From: CBDHFN01 sp965262605
Lineage (GTDB): Bacteria; Pseudomonadota; Alphaproteobacteria; JASGCL01
Length of the DNA: 64,000 bases
Assembly (NCBI GenBank): GCA_965262605.1
Contig: CBDHFN010000001.1
Location: 142,406 to 206,405, forward strand
Direction of reading: 5' to 3'
Shown here piece after piece: positions 60,806 through 64,000 of the stretch; positions within the stretch are counted from its first letter, which is position 1; each line of letters opens with the position of its first letter. A model generated the notes under the pieces. That model was not told where the DNA came from and did no database searches. It saw only the letters and a program-made list of their open reading frames with translations. The translations under genes and the position numbers were made by a program.

Positions 60806-61975
60806 ATGGGAGCAATATCAAAAATATGGTATAATCAACATTCGCGGGGAATAATTTTTCAAATTATTGCCTTGGTTTTAATTTTGGGCTTTATATCATT
60901 GCTGGTGCATAATTTGCTGGCGAATTATGCGATTCAAAGCAAGTCTTTTGGGTTTGATTTTTTGGGGCAACCTGCGGGATATGATATTTCTGAATCTATG
61001 TCTTTAATTGATTTTCAATCAACTGACACGCATTTGCGTGCGGCGGTTGTCGGTTTGCTTGGCACTTTGCATATTGCAATATGGGGCATTATTACCACGA
61101 CAATTCTTGGCTTAATTGTCGGTATTGCAAGATTGTCAAAGAATTATATTATCAACCGATTAGCCTATTTTTATGTTGAAACGATTCGTAATATCCCCTT
61201 GTTATTGCAAATTTTATTTTGGTCGGGTTTATTTTCAAATATATTACCAAGCCCGCGCGAATCAATCACTTGGGGTGATAATATTTATATTAATAATTCG
61301 GGATTTAATTTACCCAAACCCTTATTTAATGGCATGGGATTAATCATATTGGCAAGCATTATCGTTGCGATTATAATTGCATTTATTTTGCGAAAATATG
61401 CGATGAATCAATTATTAAATCATGGCAAGAAAATCCCATTATTTTGGATAAATACCGCCGTGATAATTGGCATTCCATTAGTGGTATTTGTTGCTTTGGG
61501 TGCGCCTTTGGAATTTGAAAATCCAACGCTTGGCAGGTTCAGATTAACGGGTGGAATTTATGTGCCCGCGGCATTTATTGCCATGTGGGTTTCGTTGTCT
61601 TTATATACGGCATCATTTATTGCGGAAATTGTCCGCGCGGGGATTTTATCGGTATCTCATGGTCAAACAGAGGCAGCAATGGCTTTGGGTATTAAGCGAA
61701 GCTGGATGATGCGTTTAATCCTTATTCCGCAAGCCTTGCGGGTAATTGTGCCTCCCATGACTTCGCAATATTTGAACTTAACAAAAAATTCATCGTTAGC
61801 GATTGCGGTTGGTTATGTTGATATTACCTTAACTTTGGGTGGATCTACATTAAATATCACGGGGCATGAAATGGAATGTATGATGTTGGTTATGCTGTTT
61901 TATTTAACAATTTCCTTAGCTATTTCCAGTTTAATGAATTATTATAATAAAAAAATTGCCATAAAGGAGCGTTAA
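60806..61975 (+). CDS. aapQ: General L-amino-acid ABC transporter permease AapQ
   Basis: This 389-residue permease starts SKIWYNQHSRGIIFQIIAL and has the FDFLGQPAGYDISES segment typical of AapQ. The binding-protein-dependent transport domain follows (TLHIAIWGIITTTILGLIVG, VETIRNIPLLLQILFW, and the EAA loop QTEAAMALGIKRSWMMRLILIPQALR, abbreviated in use). GGGAGG precedes the ATG. It pairs with AapM in the inner membrane. Confidence 0.94.
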   Translation: MGAISKIWYNQHSRGIIFQIIALVLILGFISLLVHNLLANYAIQSKSFGFDFLGQPAGYDISESMSLIDFQSTDTHLRAAVVGLLGTLHIAIWGIITTTILGLIVGIARLSKNYIINRLAYFYVETIRNIPLLLQILFWSGLFSNILPSPRESITWGDNIYINNSGFNLPKPLFNGMGLIILASIIVAIIIAFILRKYAMNQLLNHGKKIPLFWINTAVIIGIPLVVFVALGAPLEFENPTLGRFRLTGGIYVPAAFIAMWVSLSLYTASFIAEIVRAGILSVSHGQTEAAMALGIKRSWMMRLILIPQALRVIVPPMTSQYLNLTKNSSLAIAVGYVDITLTLGGSTLNITGHEMECMMLVMLFYLTISLAISSLMNYYNKKIAIKER

Positions 61976-61976
61976 A

Positions 61977-63083
61977 ATGACTAGTAAATACGAAATTGGC
62001 GAACATCCTAACTTACCCGCACCGAATCAAAATGCAGGTTGGGTTGAATGGATTTATAAAAATCTTTGCGCAACATGGGTTGATTGTTTATTGACGATTA
62101 TTTGCATTGTGTTTTTGGCGCAAATTATTCCACCATTTTTGCAATGGGCGGTATTTGATGCAACTTTATTTGCCGATTCGCAACGCAAATGCTACGAAGC
62201 GGGCGAGGGTGCATGTTGGGCGTTCGCAAGGGCAAGATGGGGGTTATATATTTATAATGTTTACCCCGAAGACCAAAGATGGCGCATTGATATTGCATTT
62301 ATATTGTTATTTGTGGCTTTGGCACCCTTATTATTTGACAATATTAAATACCGCAAGAAATTATTGATTTTTTCTGCCTTTTATCCCATTTTAGCTTTTA
62401 TTTTAATTAAGGGGGGATTTATTTTGCCCAAGATTGACACGGATAAATTGGGCGGGATAATGCTGAATTTAATCGTTGGCGTGGTTGGCATTGCATGCTC
62501 ATTGCCCTTGGGGATTTTATTGGCTTTGGGGCGCAGGTCAAAATTAATTTTCATCAAATATATGTGTATTTGGTTTATTGAATTTATTCGCGGTGTGCCT
62601 TTAATTACTTTGTTATTTGTGGCATCAAATATGTTAAATTATTTTTTACCTCCGGGGGTAAGTTTTGACTTGTTATTGCGGGTAATGATAATGGTGACTT
62701 TATTTTCTGCCGCCTATTTAGCCGAGGTTATCCGCGGTGGCTTGCAAGCAATCCCGAAGGGACAAATGGAAGCAGCACAAGCAATGGGCTTAACATATTG
62801 GCAAGCAATGCGATTGGTGATTTTACCGCAAGCTTTAAAAATATCAATACCGGGTATAGTTAACAGCTTTATTGGCTTGTTCAAAGATACAACTTTGGTG
62901 ATAATTATTTCTATGTTTGATATTTTAGGCGTGGGCAGAGCCACCTTACAAGATTCAAATTGGAAAGGAATTTCCCGTGAAGTTTATTTATTCATTGGTT
63001 TTTTCTTTTTTATCGTTTGCTTTGCCATGTCGCGTTATAGCTTATATTTAGAGCAAAAACTTAAAACTGATTATAAAAAATAA
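61977..63083 (+). CDS. aapM: General L-amino-acid ABC transporter permease AapM
   Basis: This 368-residue permease begins 1 bp after aapQ. The N-terminal part has AGWVEWIYKNLCATWVDCLL and a large periplasmic loop. The transport domain has FIEFIRGVPLITLLFVASNM, AAYLAEVIRGGLQAIPKGQ and an EAA loop EAAQAMGLTYWQAMRLVILP. This is the expected partner of AapQ. Confidence 0.94.
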   Translation: MTSKYEIGEHPNLPAPNQNAGWVEWIYKNLCATWVDCLLTIICIVFLAQIIPPFLQWAVFDATLFADSQRKCYEAGEGACWAFARARWGLYIYNVYPEDQRWRIDIAFILLFVALAPLLFDNIKYRKKLLIFSAFYPILAFILIKGGFILPKIDTDKLGGIMLNLIVGVVGIACSLPLGILLALGRRSKLIFIKYMCIWFIEFIRGVPLITLLFVASNMLNYFLPPGVSFDLLLRVMIMVTLFSAAYLAEVIRGGLQAIPKGQMEAAQAMGLTYWQAMRLVILPQALKISIPGIVNSFIGLFKDTTLVIIISMFDILGVGRATLQDSNWKGISREVYLFIGFFFFIVCFAMSRYSLYLEQKLKTDYKK

Positions 63084-63099
63084 GGAAGGGACTAACAAC

Positions 63100-63837
63100 A
63101 TGAAAAACATTATTGAAATCAAGGAATTGCATAAATGGTATGGGCAATTTCATGTCTTGAAAGACATTAATTTAAGCGTGGCGGAAGGCGAGCGGATAGT
63201 TATTTGCGGACCATCAGGTTCGGGAAAATCCACGCTGATTCGTTGCGTCAATCGGCTTGAAGAGCATCAGCAAGGGCAAGTTATCGTTGATAATATTGAA
63301 TTAACCCAAGACCTTAAAAATATTGATGCCATCAGACGCGAAGTCGGCATGGTTTTTCAACATTTTAATTTATTTCCGCATTTAACGGTGCTTGAAAATT
63401 GCACGCTAGCTCCAATTTGGGTAAAAAACATGCCCAAAAAGGATGCTGAAGAAATTGCCATGAAATATTTAACGCGGGTTAAAATTCCCGAACAAGCGGG
63501 TAAATATCCCGGGCAATTATCTGGCGGACAACAACAAAGGGTTGCGATTGCGCGAAGTCTTTGCATGCAGCCAAAAGTTATGCTTTTTGACGAACCAACT
63601 TCTGCGCTTGACCCTGAAATGATTGCCGAAGTTTTGGAAGTGATGATTGATTTAGCCAATACCGGCATGACCATGATTTGTGTTACGCATGAAATGGGTT
63701 TTGCGCGCAAAGTGGCAAATCGGGTAATTTTTATGGATAAAGGCGAAATTATTGAACAAAATACCCCCGAGGAATTTTTCAATAATCCCCAAAGCGAGCG
63801 CACAAAATTATTCTTGTCGCAAATTTTGGGGCATTAA
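63100..63837 (+). CDS. aapP: General L-amino-acid ABC transporter ATPase AapP
   Basis: This 245-residue ATPase has Walker A ICGPSGSGKSTLIRCVN near residue 35, Q-loop GMVFQHFNLFPHLTVLEN, signature LSGGQQQRVAIARSL near 143, Walker B VMLFDEPTSALDPEM, and switch His in CVTHEMGFARKVANRV. It is standard for the GlnQ/AapP subfamily. It is the last gene of the aap cluster; no clear terminator is seen after it. Confidence 0.96.
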   Translation: MKNIIEIKELHKWYGQFHVLKDINLSVAEGERIVICGPSGSGKSTLIRCVNRLEEHQQGQVIVDNIELTQDLKNIDAIRREVGMVFQHFNLFPHLTVLENCTLAPIWVKNMPKKDAEEIAMKYLTRVKIPEQAGKYPGQLSGGQQQRVAIARSLCMQPKVMLFDEPTSALDPEMIAEVLEVMIDLANTGMTMICVTHEMGFARKVANRVIFMDKGEIIEQNTPEEFFNNPQSERTKLFLSQILGH

Positions 63838-64000
63838 TCAGCAAAAATCTCCAAGATAATATGGACAAGTGAGCCGTTGACTAAATTTTCGGCAAGATGC
63901 AATAATATTTTATTCGGGTAAATTATTGCGCATTTTGATTTTAAATTATTTTAGGTATCTGGGTATATATCGCTTGACATATCATATTTTTATGATATTG
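63838..64000. promoter_or_regulatory. Region after aapP with a palindromic promoter-like end
   Basis: No gene. At the window edge TTGACA (63974-63979) abuts a perfect palindrome ATATCATA-TTTT-TATGATAT (63979-63998). This looks like a -35 box with an operator for a gene starting beyond base 64,000. Confidence 0.45.

Noticed and set aside
1..64000. tRNA or rRNA genes, complete IS elements
   Set aside because: No cloverleaf-like segment, rRNA stretch or transposase gene with terminal inverted repeats was recognised on either strand by reading; a tRNAscan or Infernal run would settle it.

Overview
The window looks like the chromosome of an AT-rich alphaproteobacterium. This rests on the right-hand gene set: an aapJ/Q/M/P general amino-acid ABC transporter, an sdhC-sdhD-sdhA run, cmk next to rpsA, metK-trmB, an HU protein, BamB and a YfgM-like protein. 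I cannot name the genus from sequence alone. The left 40 kb is accessory DNA, a conjugative element followed by a defence cargo. From about 40.4 kb onward the genes are ordinary housekeeping genes, apart from a DUF262 restriction-type gene.

Bases 1-12,500 (minus strand) hold a type IV secretion/conjugation operon read as traK - unknown - traL - traM - virB2 - virB3 - virB4 - virB5 - virB6 - virB7 - virB8 - virB9 - virB10 - a secreted Cys-rich protein cut by the window edge. Genes overlap by a few bases, as in a coupled operon. Relaxase, coupling protein (VirD4) and VirB11 are not seen and may lie left of base 1. Between virB5 and virB6, where pKM101 and IncP plasmids keep entry-exclusion genes, sit two diverged paralogous genes for small exported proteins on the opposite strand. 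They are embedded in a tandem duplication of about 790 bp that also made a truncated virB6/virB5 chimera. Bases 12,900-16,000 carry a probable replication initiator, a small partner gene and a large serine recombinase.

Bases 16,000-33,100 are cargo. First comes an 0.8-kb non-coding tract dense in TTGTAA-type repeats. It is followed by a plus-strand cluster of RapA-like SNF2 helicase, beta-class adenine methyltransferase, Fic protein and type III-like Res endonuclease. Next is a Gabija-like pair (OLD ATPase/TOPRIM nuclease plus UvrD-like helicase). The cargo ends in wreckage: a truncated PIN toxin, a PemK/MazF-family gene lacking a normal start codon, a frameshifted primase, and a 220-bp second copy of the virB8 3' end. 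That copy is a direct repeat of the one in the operon, 29.4 kb away.

Bases 33,200-40,180 carry a RADAR defence locus: rdrA ATPase and rdrB adenosine deaminase, with a strong promoter in front of rdrA. Just upstream, in the same direction, is a pentapeptide-repeat protein with C-terminal membrane helices that may be an accessory. Three genes here (gajA, rdrA, the pentapeptide gene) carry DNA tandem repeats whose units are multiples of three bases, so copy-number change would alter length without breaking the frame.

Bases 40,376-64,000 are chromosomal: trmB-metK, hup, a GST, birA, a polysaccharide-lyase-like lipoprotein, a TMEM175-type channel, sdhCDA, an acetyltransferase, a CoA transferase, cmk, rpsA, a DUF262/HNH protein, a LigB-type dioxygenase, a D-amino-acid aminotransferase, bamB-yfgM, and the aap operon, whose J and Q genes are separated by two unknown genes. 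metK and sdhC share a similar palindromic motif upstream.
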